The notes beneath the pieces are model-generated. The model saw only the letters and a list, made by a program, of their open reading frames with translations. It did no database searches and was not told the origin of the DNA. Both the position numbers and the translations under genes were made by a program. This document shows, piece after piece, positions 1 to 8,854 of a stretch of 64,000 bases of DNA (the stretch's first letter is position 1; each line of letters starts with the position of its first letter). The DNA is taken from NCBI GenBank assembly GCA_023415235.1, contig JAEZLP010000015.1, positions 1-64,000 on the forward strand, written 5' to 3'. The DNA comes from Bacillota bacterium. Lineage in GTDB: Bacteria; Bacillota; Clostridia; Peptostreptococcales; Anaerovoracaceae.

Positions 1-152
1 GTGCTATTGACATTTCCAAACCTGAGCATTATATTGTTACAAAGGCTTGCAATCTTTAAGAATACAAGCTTGCAAGCCCCATCATTATCATAGAAAGCTA
101 ATTTACAGAGATTATTTCACAGGCCCACTGGGGAACCTCTTTTAATATTAAC
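1..152. other. left-edge non-coding stretch with inverted repeat
   Basis: No credible gene is seen here. A 9-bp inverted repeat, GGCTTGCAA at 44-52 and TTGCAAGCC at 70-78, could form a hairpin downstream of the minus-strand operon that ends at 153. It has no clear T-tract, so a terminator role is only possible. Confidence 0.3.
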
Positions 153-704
153 TTACTCTGATTTTTCTAAAAGGTACTTTGTTACAACTTGTTCGAGATA
201 TTCATAATCCGTATCGGATAATTCTGCATTAGCATCAATTCCATACCACTCTTCAAGGCATTTTCGGCAGCAGGTTCCAGTTGCGTGTTGAGCCCAATAT
301 ATTAATTTACCATCAAATGGGGTTTGCCTGCCATCCCAGTCATTGTCTTTCTTTGGTTTAGAAAGAGTTGCTCTAAGGCGATTATGTACCATATCACTTA
401 ATTGCTCAGGTTTTTTTTGCCGGACATCGTCTTTCATTTTTTCGGTAGGTACCTTAATCGTCCAAAAAATATTACGTATCATTTCAAGCTTCAGAGCACT
501 CTTTAAGTATCCGAAGTCAGTAATATCCCTTTTATGGACTCGCTCCCAATCCACTAATGCAGACTTGCATCCAACACAACAACCTTTTTTAATTCCGCTC
601 GCCTGCAATCTTTTACTTGTATTAAAACTATGCATATCATTTTTGCAGTCGGTCATTCCGCATTTCAGTTTGAAAGTTTCGCCATTCAAAGTTATTTCAG
701 CCAT
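153..704 (-). CDS. DUF4186-like cysteine-rich protein
   Basis: This 183-aa protein has no assigned function. Its C-terminal part (about residues 125-180, GRQTP..., WAQHATGTCC..CL..W.GI) resembles DUF4186 as I remember that family. The N-terminal half carries C-x4-C near residues 15-20 and a CC..C cluster near 42-46, which suggests a metal-binding unit. The ATG follows AGGAGG at a good distance. It lies one base downstream of the HTH-ImmA/IrrE gene and is the last gene of a three-gene minus-strand operon. No signal peptide or membrane segment is seen. The context suggests a role in a defence or toxin-antitoxin module, but that is inference. Confidence 0.7.
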   Translation of the reverse strand: MAEITLNGETFKLKCGMTDCKNDMHSFNTSKRLQASGIKKGCCVGCKSALVDWERVHKRDITDFGYLKSALKLEMIRNIFWTIKVPTEKMKDDVRQKKPEQLSDMVHNRLRATLSKPKKDNDWDGRQTPFDGKLIYWAQHATGTCCRKCLEEWYGIDANAELSDTDYEYLEQVVTKYLLEKSE

Positions 705-705
705 G

Positions 706-2109
706 TTAAAACACCTCCTGATTTAGCGCCTTTTGTAACACTTCTAATTCAAATGAATTCATTCGTGTAATATCTAAATGAGAAAGCAAATACTCTCTCA
801 ATATAGCAGCAGGATTTCGTTTGTCTACCTGAAGATTGGCTGCAACGCCCCAAAAATTAACCGGTCTTATCCTATACGCAACGTAATTTGAAAAATCATC
901 GATGTCGATTCCGTATTCCCTGGCTACAGAAATTAAGTTATTTTTAATTCGTTCTACTTGCCCATCACTTCGCTTTAAAACTAATTCAATAAAAGAGTCC
1001 ATTTCTTGACCAAAAATAACATAGCTCGCAAATTCTGAAGCAAGACTTTCCTCTTCATCATCCTGATCCATTATTTCTGTACGCTCTATATAAGCATTAT
1101 AATCCATGGTTAATGCATGATACAACTCATGAAGCATATCAAACTTCCATCTGGAAACGGTTTGATTTTGTTGGCTTAATGCAATTGTCCTGGTATCATT
1201 AAAATCAAAACAAGCTCCATGAAAACTTCCGTGAAAATGTAAAGGGACAACAGCGATATTTAAGCCCCATATGAATCTTAAACAATTCTCAATATTAACA
1301 GCACCATAAGTCCCGAGAATTTCTTCTCGTATGTTAATTGGATCTGCTTTAAGTGTAGATGATGGGGGCATTTGATGAGCAATTATACCTGATACATAAG
1401 CTGCATAAGCTGTCGTAAAAGTAAGATTATTTTCACTAACATTGATATTTCGTTTGAACGCGAATGCCAAGTTTGAGTTTAAATCTGAAGGGGATATATC
1501 CTCCTCAAGACTTACAGAGAAAATTTTCTTAAAAGCTTCCAAGAATTCTTCTGTAAGATAACTTGCTGAACTTAATCTACTCCGCAGTGTTTCTCTTACT
1601 TGTTGAATATCTGTTGGTATAAATGACTCTAGAAACCTTTTATTGACGTTTAATTTCTTTAAATTAGATTCAATTGTTGGGAGCAACTGTTCATAATTTT
1701 TTTCTAATATATGATTAGGGTTATCCAAATCAAGAATAAATAGGATCTTTTGAAGCAATTCAAATGTAAGCCCATAAAAATCTTCATTCTCAAGGCGAAT
1801 GTAATCATCTGTATCCATACTAAGCTTTTCTGCAAGCTCGCTTTGGGATAGCCCAAGTTGAAGTCGTTTCCCAATCAAAACCTTTGGGAGCTCAAACAAA
1901 GAATCAATTACCTTAAAAACAACCTCACCATTTTTTACTGCATCATACCAGCATAATTGCTGCTTTAAGTCTTCAGAAATCGCAGCAATTCCGGCAATTT
2001 CATACTCAATTTCATCTGTCCTTTCTTGCTCCATCAAAAACGTTCTACGCTCGTTAAATTGCTTAATCAGAGAATTGGTAAGATCATATTCATGAGAATT
2101 TTTTATCAC
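706..2109 (-). CDS. XRE-type HTH protein with ImmA/IrrE metallopeptidase domain
   Basis: This 467-aa protein has an XRE-type helix-turn-helix at about residues 75-128 (GLSQSELAEKL) and a zinc peptidase domain with HELYH at about 327-331 and a downstream E-rich EEESLASEFA segment, as in ImmA/IrrE. In that family the peptidase cleaves a repressor or an antitoxin, and HTH-ImmA/IrrE fusions recur in toxin-antitoxin and phage-defence loci. The ATG overlaps the stop of the upstream DUF6932-like gene (ATGA), so the two are translationally coupled. It probably senses a signal and regulates its own operon; the target is unknown. Confidence 0.85.
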   Translation of the reverse strand: MIKNSHEYDLTNSLIKQFNERRTFLMEQERTDEIEYEIAGIAAISEDLKQQLCWYDAVKNGEVVFKVIDSLFELPKVLIGKRLQLGLSQSELAEKLSMDTDDYIRLENEDFYGLTFELLQKILFILDLDNPNHILEKNYEQLLPTIESNLKKLNVNKRFLESFIPTDIQQVRETLRSRLSSASYLTEEFLEAFKKIFSVSLEEDISPSDLNSNLAFAFKRNINVSENNLTFTTAYAAYVSGIIAHQMPPSSTLKADPINIREEILGTYGAVNIENCLRFIWGLNIAVVPLHFHGSFHGACFDFNDTRTIALSQQNQTVSRWKFDMLHELYHALTMDYNAYIERTEIMDQDDEEESLASEFASYVIFGQEMDSFIELVLKRSDGQVERIKNNLISVAREYGIDIDDFSNYVAYRIRPVNFWGVAANLQVDKRNPAAILREYLLSHLDITRMNSFELEVLQKALNQEVF

Positions 2110-2546
2110 TTTACCCCCTCCAATTCTATAAGAATAATTCCTTTTCTACATCCGGTTTCTCTGTCCGTTTGGAAAAAGTCAAGAAAAGTGAGCCCTGTCC
2201 CGCCTTCGATAATAGTCGCAGGATAGAATTCTCCATAAAATACGAGTTTGTGTTTCTGAGTGCCCATCTTTAAATCACGGTGAAACATTGGATCTAGAAA
2301 GTCAAAATTCACGCCCGTCATATCCCAACAGGCATCATAGTCATTAGGTTCAACTTTCTTAGTTACAAAGCTCCCATCAATATATATTCGTTTACAGCCT
2401 GCATCTTTAAAATGAATAAAAGCACGTTTCATGCCTTCAAACAAATACTTGCGGCGGGGTGAAAACGAATAGAGAGATATAAATTCAGACCAGGGAACGA
2501 CGTGAATGCCTGGCTGTAGTATTCCACGAGTATTGAATTTAAGCAT
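2106..2546 (-). CDS. DUF6932-like protein (nucleotidyltransferase-fold type)
   Basis: This 146-aa protein has the pattern PGIH..W.EF near the N-terminus, PRRKYLFEGMKRA, then IYIDGSFVT and DYDACWD, and ends with TFLDFFQTD. It matches DUF6932 as I know it. The GSF...D.D arrangement recalls the active site of minimal nucleotidyltransferases, so an NMP-transferring toxin is a reasonable guess but unproven. It is the first gene of the three-gene operon. Its ATG is preceded by GGGAGGTGG, and its stop overlaps the next start by four bases. Confidence 0.75.
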   Translation of the reverse strand: MLKFNTRGILQPGIHVVPWSEFISLYSFSPRRKYLFEGMKRAFIHFKDAGCKRIYIDGSFVTKKVEPNDYDACWDMTGVNFDFLDPMFHRDLKMGTQKHKLVFYGEFYPATIIEGGTGLTFLDFFQTDRETGCRKGIILIELEGVK

Positions 2547-2585
2547 ATTCGTTAAACCACCTCCCAGTATTATATAGGTTAATTC

Positions 2586-2596
2586 ATTATAACATA
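2586..2596 (-). promoter_or_regulatory. extended -10 promoter element of the three-gene module
   Basis: On the minus strand the sequence reads TATGTTATAAT, a TGN-TATAAT extended -10 about 40 bases upstream of the DUF6932-like start. No good -35 is seen at 16-18 bases, which fits an extended -10 promoter. The rest of 2597-2789 shows nothing else. Confidence 0.45.
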
Positions 2597-2789
2597 CCCT
2601 TTCTAAAAAAGGAAAAAATGTCCAAATATATTGTTTTTTGTTGCAATGAAGGGTAGGGTAAAAGGGAGGCTTTCTATATCACTTATTAACCGTAAAATGT
2701 AGCGCCGACATCGAGGCCATTTCGAATAGAAAGTAATGCTATCCAAAGAAGAAAGGATGGCGCGTTTTCTTATGTAATAAGAGTGTTTT

Positions 2790-5423
2790 TTAAAGTCCCT
2801 TCACAATCTCCATAAATCTGTCATAAGAGTAGGCTCCCGGATAGTCTGGCTGTTTCGTCTGGAAAACCATAAAGTAACGATAAGGTCTCCCTGCCAGAGC
2901 TTCCCATTTTGCCCCTATCTTGGCTTTTTCTTTAGAATCATCATTATCAAGATGATCACCCTTAGGTTCTACCATCAAAATTTTGCCGCTCTTCATCATG
3001 AAGATAAGGTCTGGGTAAGCATGAACATGACCATTGATCATAAAACCACGTCTAGATATATTACGATGCCACCACTTAATTATTTTAAGTGAAGATAACT
3101 CCCAGGCAATCTTTCTTTCAAAATCATTCATCGACTCCTCTGCAGAATAAAGCGAATCTGGGATCGTCTCTGTAAATGTTACAGGAGAAATCGTTGGAGG
3201 TAGTTTATACCTTGGCTCACACACAATTTTGTCTTGCTCCAGCCATTTGTAAAAATTATTTGCAGAATGCTTTTCGATCAATGATTTTACTTTTTCCTGG
3301 ACTTTGAGAACATACGGATACTGTGATTGTTCAAAATCGGATAATTGATCTTCTGTCATAGTATCAATTATCCTATCAACATATTCTCTCAATTCTTTGT
3401 CATTAACACAGTTAAAGGCTGACAGTTTTCTACAGATGATTTCCTTGCAGTAGCTGAGTCTTTTCTCTGATGGTTGGGCATTAAACCATTCTTTTAAATA
3501 TGCATTATCAAATCCCGTTAGTTTCCAAGCTCTTGGCTTTGCATCTTTGGATTCGTCGATATCGACTTTAGCTAACTCAGCAGGCGCTGTATTAAAATCA
3601 ATTTGTACGTCTTTATCTTTGAGTGTGAAGCCAGCTGCAAGGTGATCAGGTTCTAGATATACGTATTCCATATCAGAAAACAGGTTCACTTCTGTTGCGA
3701 GCATAAATTGAGGGAATAATAGTTCTGTGGCTTCTGAAACAAAATCATCATTCATTCGGAAGCAGTTCATTTTATCTCTCACCTCCTCCGGTGCTGCGGT
3801 AATATCGGTTTCTTCCATATTTTCTAAAGCAGCTTCGTAATTCACATTCTGTGTTACAGCAACTGCGAGCATTTCATCATTGATAATACTATCTGTAATC
3901 GTTGGGGCATTATTTATTTCCTGCAGCGTTGTTTCGATACGTGATTTTAACTCAACCGTATCCACTTCCGGAATATCTTCAGCTTCATTTTGAATATCAT
4001 TCATATCGATCTGTTGTGGGGTAGGAACTTCTGATTGTTTCGTTTCTCCTGAATCGGAATCTTCGGCATAAAAATCTTTGCGTCCAAATCCAGCAAAGTT
4101 TAAACCCTCAACTACCTTATCAAGAGTTGTATAAAAATCTGAAGAAGAGGTAATTACATAAGATAGATTCAAAACATCGCTTGCATTTTTCTTTGTGTAA
4201 GGCAGCCGAAGCACCCTGCCCAAAATTTGGGTAACATCAACCAAGGAGGATCGGTTAGCCACTGTTGCAAGGATATAAGCGAACGGGCAGTCCCATCCTT
4301 CTTTGAGAGCATTCACTGTAATTATATAACGTACGGGACAGTCAGGCGATAACAGGTCGACATTTCTAAGCTCATCTTTATCGCCGGTCTTAATGGCAAT
4401 CTGGTCTGCTGGGATCCCAATATCCACCAGTGTTTTTTTGATTTTCTCATATGTCGTACTGTCGGCGCTATTTTTTGGCTGAGCCTGGAATAAAACGATC
4501 GGACGTATATATCGTTTGCTCTTGGTTTCATCTTGCGTTGCTTGTCTCTCAAGTTTTTCTCTTATGCTAATGGCGTCAGAATATACGTCGCTTTGACTCT
4601 TACGGTTGTATACGATAACTGGCAACTTGACCATATTCTCCTTCTTGAGCTGTACTGCATCAGCAAAAGAGATAATATTACTTCCTTTTTTCGGGGTAGC
4701 AGTAAGGTCTAGAACAAAAGATGGGTTAAAATCATTCAGCATTTTGATACTCAGATCAGAGGTGGCGTGATGGCTTTCATCAACGATAATGATCGGATTT
4801 AGCCACCGTATTATTTGTATTAAAGCTGTTTCATCCGTATCAGCAAGCAAAATCTCGGGATTATTCATTACCTTAGCAAAAGCCGCCAGAGAACCATTTT
4901 CTTTAAAAGCTTTCCGTCCCTCATTATTATTGGTACGGAATGAATCGTAACTGAGAACAAATATTGAGAGTTGCTCCATAACAGAAGTGGGATTGAAATT
5001 TTGGCCAGCCAGCAGTTGGGCCTTGGAAAAGACTTCGACACGAGCTCCGAAATCTACATCAATCTTCTGCCTGTATGGATGTTCGGGGTTGATGAGTGCG
5101 CTGTAGGTCTGAGTTAGTATCGCATCTGTAGGCACAAGCCAAACAACAGCTTTTGCTTTAAGTCCAGGTATAGAATCGAATATCGGCTTTAAAGCATTAG
5201 CAGCAATATATGTTTTACCTCCGGCCGTAGGGACTTTAAGACAGACGTGCGGCACATTAGGTATGACGGAATTGTATGGATTCATTCCGTTCATCCCCAC
5301 TACAACGTTCTTTTCTTCCCAAAGTGAGCGGTACGCTGAGGGAATACTCTGCTTTTCCGCGAGAAGAGTAAGGAATCTTTTAAGATCTTTAATAACATTC
5401 TCCTGATATGTTTTTAGTCGCAT
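2790..5423 (-). CDS. res: type III restriction enzyme, Res subunit
   Basis: This 877-aa protein is the ATP-dependent translocase/endonuclease of a type III restriction-modification system. Helicase motifs are in order: PTAGGKT (about 65-71), DESHH (215-219), TATP (241-244) and QILGRVLR (399-406). A PD-x(14)-ExK nuclease motif lies at about 804-821 (PDLIF...EPKG). It acts with Mod, which gives sequence recognition and methylation. It follows mod with a 13-base gap. The reading frame and all key motifs are intact, although mod upstream is interrupted, so Res has no obvious functional partner unless the stop is read through. Confidence 0.92.
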   Translation of the reverse strand: MRLKTYQENVIKDLKRFLTLLAEKQSIPSAYRSLWEEKNVVVGMNGMNPYNSVIPNVPHVCLKVPTAGGKTYIAANALKPIFDSIPGLKAKAVVWLVPTDAILTQTYSALINPEHPYRQKIDVDFGARVEVFSKAQLLAGQNFNPTSVMEQLSIFVLSYDSFRTNNNEGRKAFKENGSLAAFAKVMNNPEILLADTDETALIQIIRWLNPIIIVDESHHATSDLSIKMLNDFNPSFVLDLTATPKKGSNIISFADAVQLKKENMVKLPVIVYNRKSQSDVYSDAISIREKLERQATQDETKSKRYIRPIVLFQAQPKNSADSTTYEKIKKTLVDIGIPADQIAIKTGDKDELRNVDLLSPDCPVRYIITVNALKEGWDCPFAYILATVANRSSLVDVTQILGRVLRLPYTKKNASDVLNLSYVITSSSDFYTTLDKVVEGLNFAGFGRKDFYAEDSDSGETKQSEVPTPQQIDMNDIQNEAEDIPEVDTVELKSRIETTLQEINNAPTITDSIINDEMLAVAVTQNVNYEAALENMEETDITAAPEEVRDKMNCFRMNDDFVSEATELLFPQFMLATEVNLFSDMEYVYLEPDHLAAGFTLKDKDVQIDFNTAPAELAKVDIDESKDAKPRAWKLTGFDNAYLKEWFNAQPSEKRLSYCKEIICRKLSAFNCVNDKELREYVDRIIDTMTEDQLSDFEQSQYPYVLKVQEKVKSLIEKHSANNFYKWLEQDKIVCEPRYKLPPTISPVTFTETIPDSLYSAEESMNDFERKIAWELSSLKIIKWWHRNISRRGFMINGHVHAYPDLIFMMKSGKILMVEPKGDHLDNDDSKEKAKIGAKWEALAGRPYRYFMVFQTKQPDYPGAYSYDRFMEIVKGL

Positions 5424-5436
5424 TTTTCCACACTCC

Positions 5437-6351
5437 TTATAATTTCACGATATCCCGAGGTATTTTCTTAAAGACAATATTGTATCTGGTCAATTCTGCC
5501 TCGGAGAGCGAACAAAGATCCGCGTATATGGTGTAAGCTTCTGCCTTTTCTTCTATTGTTGAAAGGAACAAATAATCGAGAGTTGTGGTATTTTCCTTCT
5601 CATAGTAGAAGTAGTATGCTGTCTCCTTGCTTTTACCAAGGAAGTATTTGTTATCGCAATCCAATCCGCTATAAAGAGGTTCTTTTGTCTCCATATAATA
5701 AACGTATTCTCTGAGCTTCTGCCCATCAATACTCTCGTTCAGATTCCCATCCGGGAGTAGTAATACATCCCCCAGCTCATAAAAGCTGAAAGCCCCTCCA
5801 GTACCTTCAACGTCTGCATATCCGTCAATGACTCTCTTGGCTCTCTCAGCTGTAAAATCGTTTGCATATTCCATCATCTCAATAAGGATGAATTTACGGT
5901 TTGCCCCATCTTGCTTATTTAATTTTAATACCGCGTGGCCGGTTGTGCCTGATCCCGCAAAACTATCTAGAACGATATCTTCATCAGATGTAATGGTACG
6001 TATAATTTCAATGATGTAGTCTACGGATTTTGGCTGCGGGAAATCATTTTTATTTGCTCCGGGGAATATTTGACCAAAAACAACCTGCCCTTTTTCCGTA
6101 TAAAATAATGGATTGTTCCAGATTGAGAATAACTTTTGTTTTACGGTCTCACCGTCAGCAGAATAAGCGTAAGATTTTCTATATATTTTCCAAGCACCAT
6201 TTTTCTTTTGACCTACTAATAAATCAAGATCCTTCATTGCCAGGTCTTTCCCCCAAGTCCAACAGCCTTCATAACCGTCGGGCCAATATGGAAATACCTC
6301 TTGACCATGTTCCTGTGTCTTTTCTAAAGACACGGCACCTTCCTTTGACAC
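5437..6351 (-). CDS. Mod C-terminal fragment
   Basis: This 304-codon frame could start at a GTG at 6351. It carries the SAM-binding motif FAGSGTT (about 131-137) but lacks the DPPY catalytic motif, so it cannot be an active methyltransferase on its own. The frame is open upstream of the GTG back to the TAA at 6382, showing that it is the tail of mod. No convincing ribosome binding site precedes the GTG. Confidence 0.6.
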   Translation of the reverse strand: MSKEGAVSLEKTQEHGQEVFPYWPDGYEGCWTWGKDLAMKDLDLLVGQKKNGAWKIYRKSYAYSADGETVKQKLFSIWNNPLFYTEKGQVVFGQIFPGANKNDFPQPKSVDYIIEIIRTITSDEDIVLDSFAGSGTTGHAVLKLNKQDGANRKFILIEMMEYANDFTAERAKRVIDGYADVEGTGGAFSFYELGDVLLLPDGNLNESIDGQKLREYVYYMETKEPLYSGLDCDNKYFLGKSKETAYYFYYEKENTTTLDYLFLSTIEEKAEAYTIYADLCSLSEAELTRYNIVFKKIPRDIVKL

Positions 6352-6381
6352 ATATATCGGATACCAAAGGTTTGGACGATT

Positions 6382-7089
6382 TTATCTGCCAAACTCACGG
6401 TGAGTATTTCTCAGCTCTAGAAGCCTGTAAGGACCGTTGTCATCAGACAGCTTATAATCCTTCATAATTTTACTTTCATCTTTGGCAACACTAAAGCTTT
6501 CTTTCGGTAAAACGCCCTTTGTGTACACTAACAAATATTCATGACAAGTCGCGAAATACTTATCTTGACTCCTGCCTTTTGGGTTGCATAGGAGAGTAAT
6601 TTGATTTACGAAGCCAGAATTTCCGAATATTTCATCCATGATTGCCCGAAGGTAAATGATCTCATTATCATCCAGACTAATGAAAATGGCCCCATCTTCA
6701 GATAAGAGCTTATATAAAAGCTTAAGCCTTGGGTACATCATGCATAACCATTTGTCATGACGAGATAAGTCATCTCCTTCTTTTCCGACTACTTCACCAA
6801 GCCATTTTTTTATTTTTGGGCTGTTCACACTATCGTTATATATCCATGACTCATTTCCCGTGTTATAGGGAGGATCTATATAAATGCATTTAATTCTACC
6901 TTCATAACGAGGGAGCAGTGCTTTAAGTGCTTCCAGATTATCTCCGTGAATTATCATATTACTGCTGCCATTATCATCTTCGTGCTGACCTCTTTTGTCA
7001 TAGCTATACTGCCGATCCAGGATCCGAAACGGTACTTCCTGGTGATGATTTATTACTTTATCTTTTCCGATCCACTCAAGAGTTGGCAT
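6382..7089 (-). CDS. Mod N-terminal fragment
   Basis: This 235-aa product starts at ATG 7089 with GGAGGAG upstream; the frame is open further back to 7173 but without a ribosome binding site. It carries DPPYNTG (about 72-78) and part of the target-recognition region, and ends at the TAA at 6382. Without the FxGxG motif it should not bind SAM properly. In a split type III system, Mod halves might reassociate, but that is speculation. Confidence 0.65.
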   Translation of the reverse strand: MPTLEWIGKDKVINHHQEVPFRILDRQYSYDKRGQHEDDNGSSNMIIHGDNLEALKALLPRYEGRIKCIYIDPPYNTGNESWIYNDSVNSPKIKKWLGEVVGKEGDDLSRHDKWLCMMYPRLKLLYKLLSEDGAIFISLDDNEIIYLRAIMDEIFGNSGFVNQITLLCNPKGRSQDKYFATCHEYLLVYTKGVLPKESFSVAKDESKIMKDYKLSDDNGPYRLLELRNTHREFGR

Positions 7090-7258
7090 TGTTGCTCCTC
7101 CAAATATAAACTGTCGCATTAGTCCGATTATCCATAATTTTACTACAGAAAAAGAGTGATAGCAAGATAACATACTATGGTCAATTTGTAGAAAACTACT
7201 ATGACAATATCATTAATTTGATGATAAAATAATTATAGCATTAAAAGGGGGAGTGATA

Positions 7259-7402
7259 ATGAATAATAAAAAGACCACTAATAGAGGTGAAGATGATAAG
7301 GATGAAGCGATAGAATATGAGATCATAGAAATTGATGGGGAAGTTGACGTTTTGCGTGACGGAGATAATCTGGTCATTTGCCAGAAAAGGCCCTTGAACT
7401 AA
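7259..7402 (+). CDS. small acidic protein of unknown function
   Basis: This 47-codon frame starts at an ATG preceded by GGGGGAG at 6-base spacing. It is very acidic in the middle (EDDKDEAIEYEIIEIDGE) and ends in TAA. It is divergent from the mod gene and is the last candidate gene before the tRNA-Ser fragment. I do not recognise it; the strong ribosome binding site is the main support. Confidence 0.45.
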   Translation: MNNKKTTNRGEDDKDEAIEYEIIEIDGEVDVLRDGDNLVICQKRPLN

Positions 7403-7879
7403 TTATATGAACCCGTATTAACGCGAGCTCTGGTTAAGCCTTATTTTCCCATAAGTTTCCCACGATATTTTCGGAACCCTATCAAAACGGACGATACCTG
7501 ATGATATTCAATAGCATATGAGATTCATAAAAACGTTGGAAATTAAAACTATTGCGGATTTCATGATACTTGTAGAAATTAAAAAAAACAGGCCTAAATA
7601 TGGTCTTGCCACCTGGAAAGCGAGTAAGGTGTAACATCCCCGTGGGTTCGAGTCCCATGCTCAGACTCAACAGTAGGCAATAACAATTATCGCCCCTTCG
7701 CCGGTCGGTACTTTCTATTTAATGTCTTATTTTCATTCCATAAGAATCCCACCTATCCCAACCCGCAATTTCCCCTTTACCCGAACCGAAATCTGTGCAA
7801 AAATGGAGGTATCGAGAGCCTGCATCCAAGCGGGCGCTGCGAGCGGCGTTATTAATCCTGTTCTCACAAGGAGGTTACC
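7403..7879. other. intergenic junction between island and chromosome
   Basis: There is no protein gene here. It contains the tRNA-Ser fragment at 7612-7668, preceded by an AT-rich tract and followed by clearly GC-richer DNA. An open minus-strand frame across 7482-7670 is an artefact of the tRNA sequence. The right end carries the AAGGAGG site of the AraC gene. Confidence 0.5.
7612..7668 (+). other. 3' fragment of a tRNA-Ser(GGA) gene, probable attachment site
   Basis: The fragment runs from the anticodon loop (CCTGGAAAGCGAG, anticodon GGA) through a long variable arm (AGGTGTAACA) to a T-arm (GTGGG TTCGAGT CCCAT). The 5' half (acceptor 5' strand, D-arm, first half of the anticodon stem) is missing. 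Tyrosine integrases often recombine in tRNA anticodon or T loops, and the copy left at one end is such a 3' piece. It sits exactly where base composition changes. The acceptor end looks decayed, so it should not make a functional tRNA. Confidence 0.6.
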
Positions 7880-8740
7880 ATGAGCCTGTTCTTCTGGCGG
7901 TATGATCTGCCCGCGGGGTTCGAGTTTGACTGTGTGGAATATACCGTTGACGAGACCGATGTGGATCTTCACTGGCACAACTATTACCAGATCGCGCTGT
8001 GCACCGGCGGCTCCGGGGAATTTGTATTTGAGAATAAAACCTATCCCTATGAAAAGGGAGACATCTTCATCGTAGACAACATGGAAAAGCACGGAGCCTT
8101 TGCCCACCCCGGGACCAAGGCCTCCTTCACCTTTCTGATATTCTACCCCCAGTTTATCGTTCACACTGCGGATCAAAAATTCGATTACGAATATCTTCTT
8201 CCGTTTTTATACAATCCGGAAGCCTTCTGCAACAAAATCGACGGCTCCACCAACCTGGGAAAGAAGTTGAACGACCTGCTCTCCGACATTATTCAGGAAA
8301 ACCGCGTCAAACGCCCTGGCTACCGCCATTTAATCAGTGCAAAGCTGCGGGTTGTGCTGGCTGAGCTGATCGGTCATTACGGCCTGGGAGAAGCGGAGCA
8401 TGCAGTCATGGACCGCTTCATGAAGCTTCGCCCGGTCATCGAGTATATGGAGCTGCATTATGCGGAAAACATTACCCTGGAACAAGCGGCGGGAATGGTA
8501 TACTTAAGCCCCTCCCGGTTTCGTCATCTCTTCCGGGAGATCATGCATATCGGCTTCAAGGAGTACCTGATCGGCCTTCGCTATCAGGCGGCCAAAAAAC
8601 TGCTGGCCGGTTCGGACTTGACCGTATCGGAGATCGCCGCCCAAACGGGTTTTTCAAATCTGTACAGCTTCTATAAGCTTTTCCGCCTTCATGAGAAAAT
8701 GTCCCCCGGCGAGTACCGGAGGCAGTGCAGCCGTTTTTGA
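7880..8740 (+). CDS. AraC family transcriptional regulator
   Basis: This 286-aa protein has an N-terminal cupin-like ligand domain (HWHNYYQIALC...GDIFIVDNMEKHG, about 35-80). It ends with the double helix-turn-helix of the AraC family (LEQAAGMVYLSPSRFRHLF, then VSEIAAQTGFSNLYSFYKLF, about 195-283). The ATG follows AAGGAGG. It stands 114 bases upstream of the FMN/FAD reductase gene in the same direction and probably regulates it in response to a small molecule. It is the first clear gene after the island junction. Confidence 0.9.
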   Translation: MSLFFWRYDLPAGFEFDCVEYTVDETDVDLHWHNYYQIALCTGGSGEFVFENKTYPYEKGDIFIVDNMEKHGAFAHPGTKASFTFLIFYPQFIVHTADQKFDYEYLLPFLYNPEAFCNKIDGSTNLGKKLNDLLSDIIQENRVKRPGYRHLISAKLRVVLAELIGHYGLGEAEHAVMDRFMKLRPVIEYMELHYAENITLEQAAGMVYLSPSRFRHLFREIMHIGFKEYLIGLRYQAAKKLLAGSDLTVSEIAAQTGFSNLYSFYKLFRLHEKMSPGEYRRQCSRF

Positions 8741-8854
8741 CAGTCATAACCGCCTTTCCTGATATTTTACCCTTCCTTTGTAATTGTTAAGCTTAAGGTA
8801 GAAACGTGTAACTAACGCGCACTGAGCAAAAAAATACAAAGGGAGGTTTTTTTC

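Larger units (their letters stand above)
5437..7089 (-). pseudogene. mod: type III DNA methyltransferase Mod, interrupted by an in-frame TAA
   Basis: The gene encodes an adenine-specific beta-class methyltransferase: DPPY at about residues 72-75 of the first half, FAGSGTT in the second half. The frame is open from ATG 7089 (preceded by GGAGGAG) to a TAA at 6382-6384. It then continues in the same frame to 5437 without any shift; about 550 codons in total, a normal Mod length. Around the stop the protein would read NTHREFGR-stop-NRPNLWYPIY, a well-conserved stretch in Mod, so one base change (for example AAA to TAA) explains it. The two halves are listed separately. A sequencing error or read-through cannot be excluded. 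Confidence 0.85.

Noticed and set aside
7482..7670. 62-codon minus-strand frame
   Set aside because: It is translated from the antisense of the tRNA-Ser fragment, a known source of false genes.
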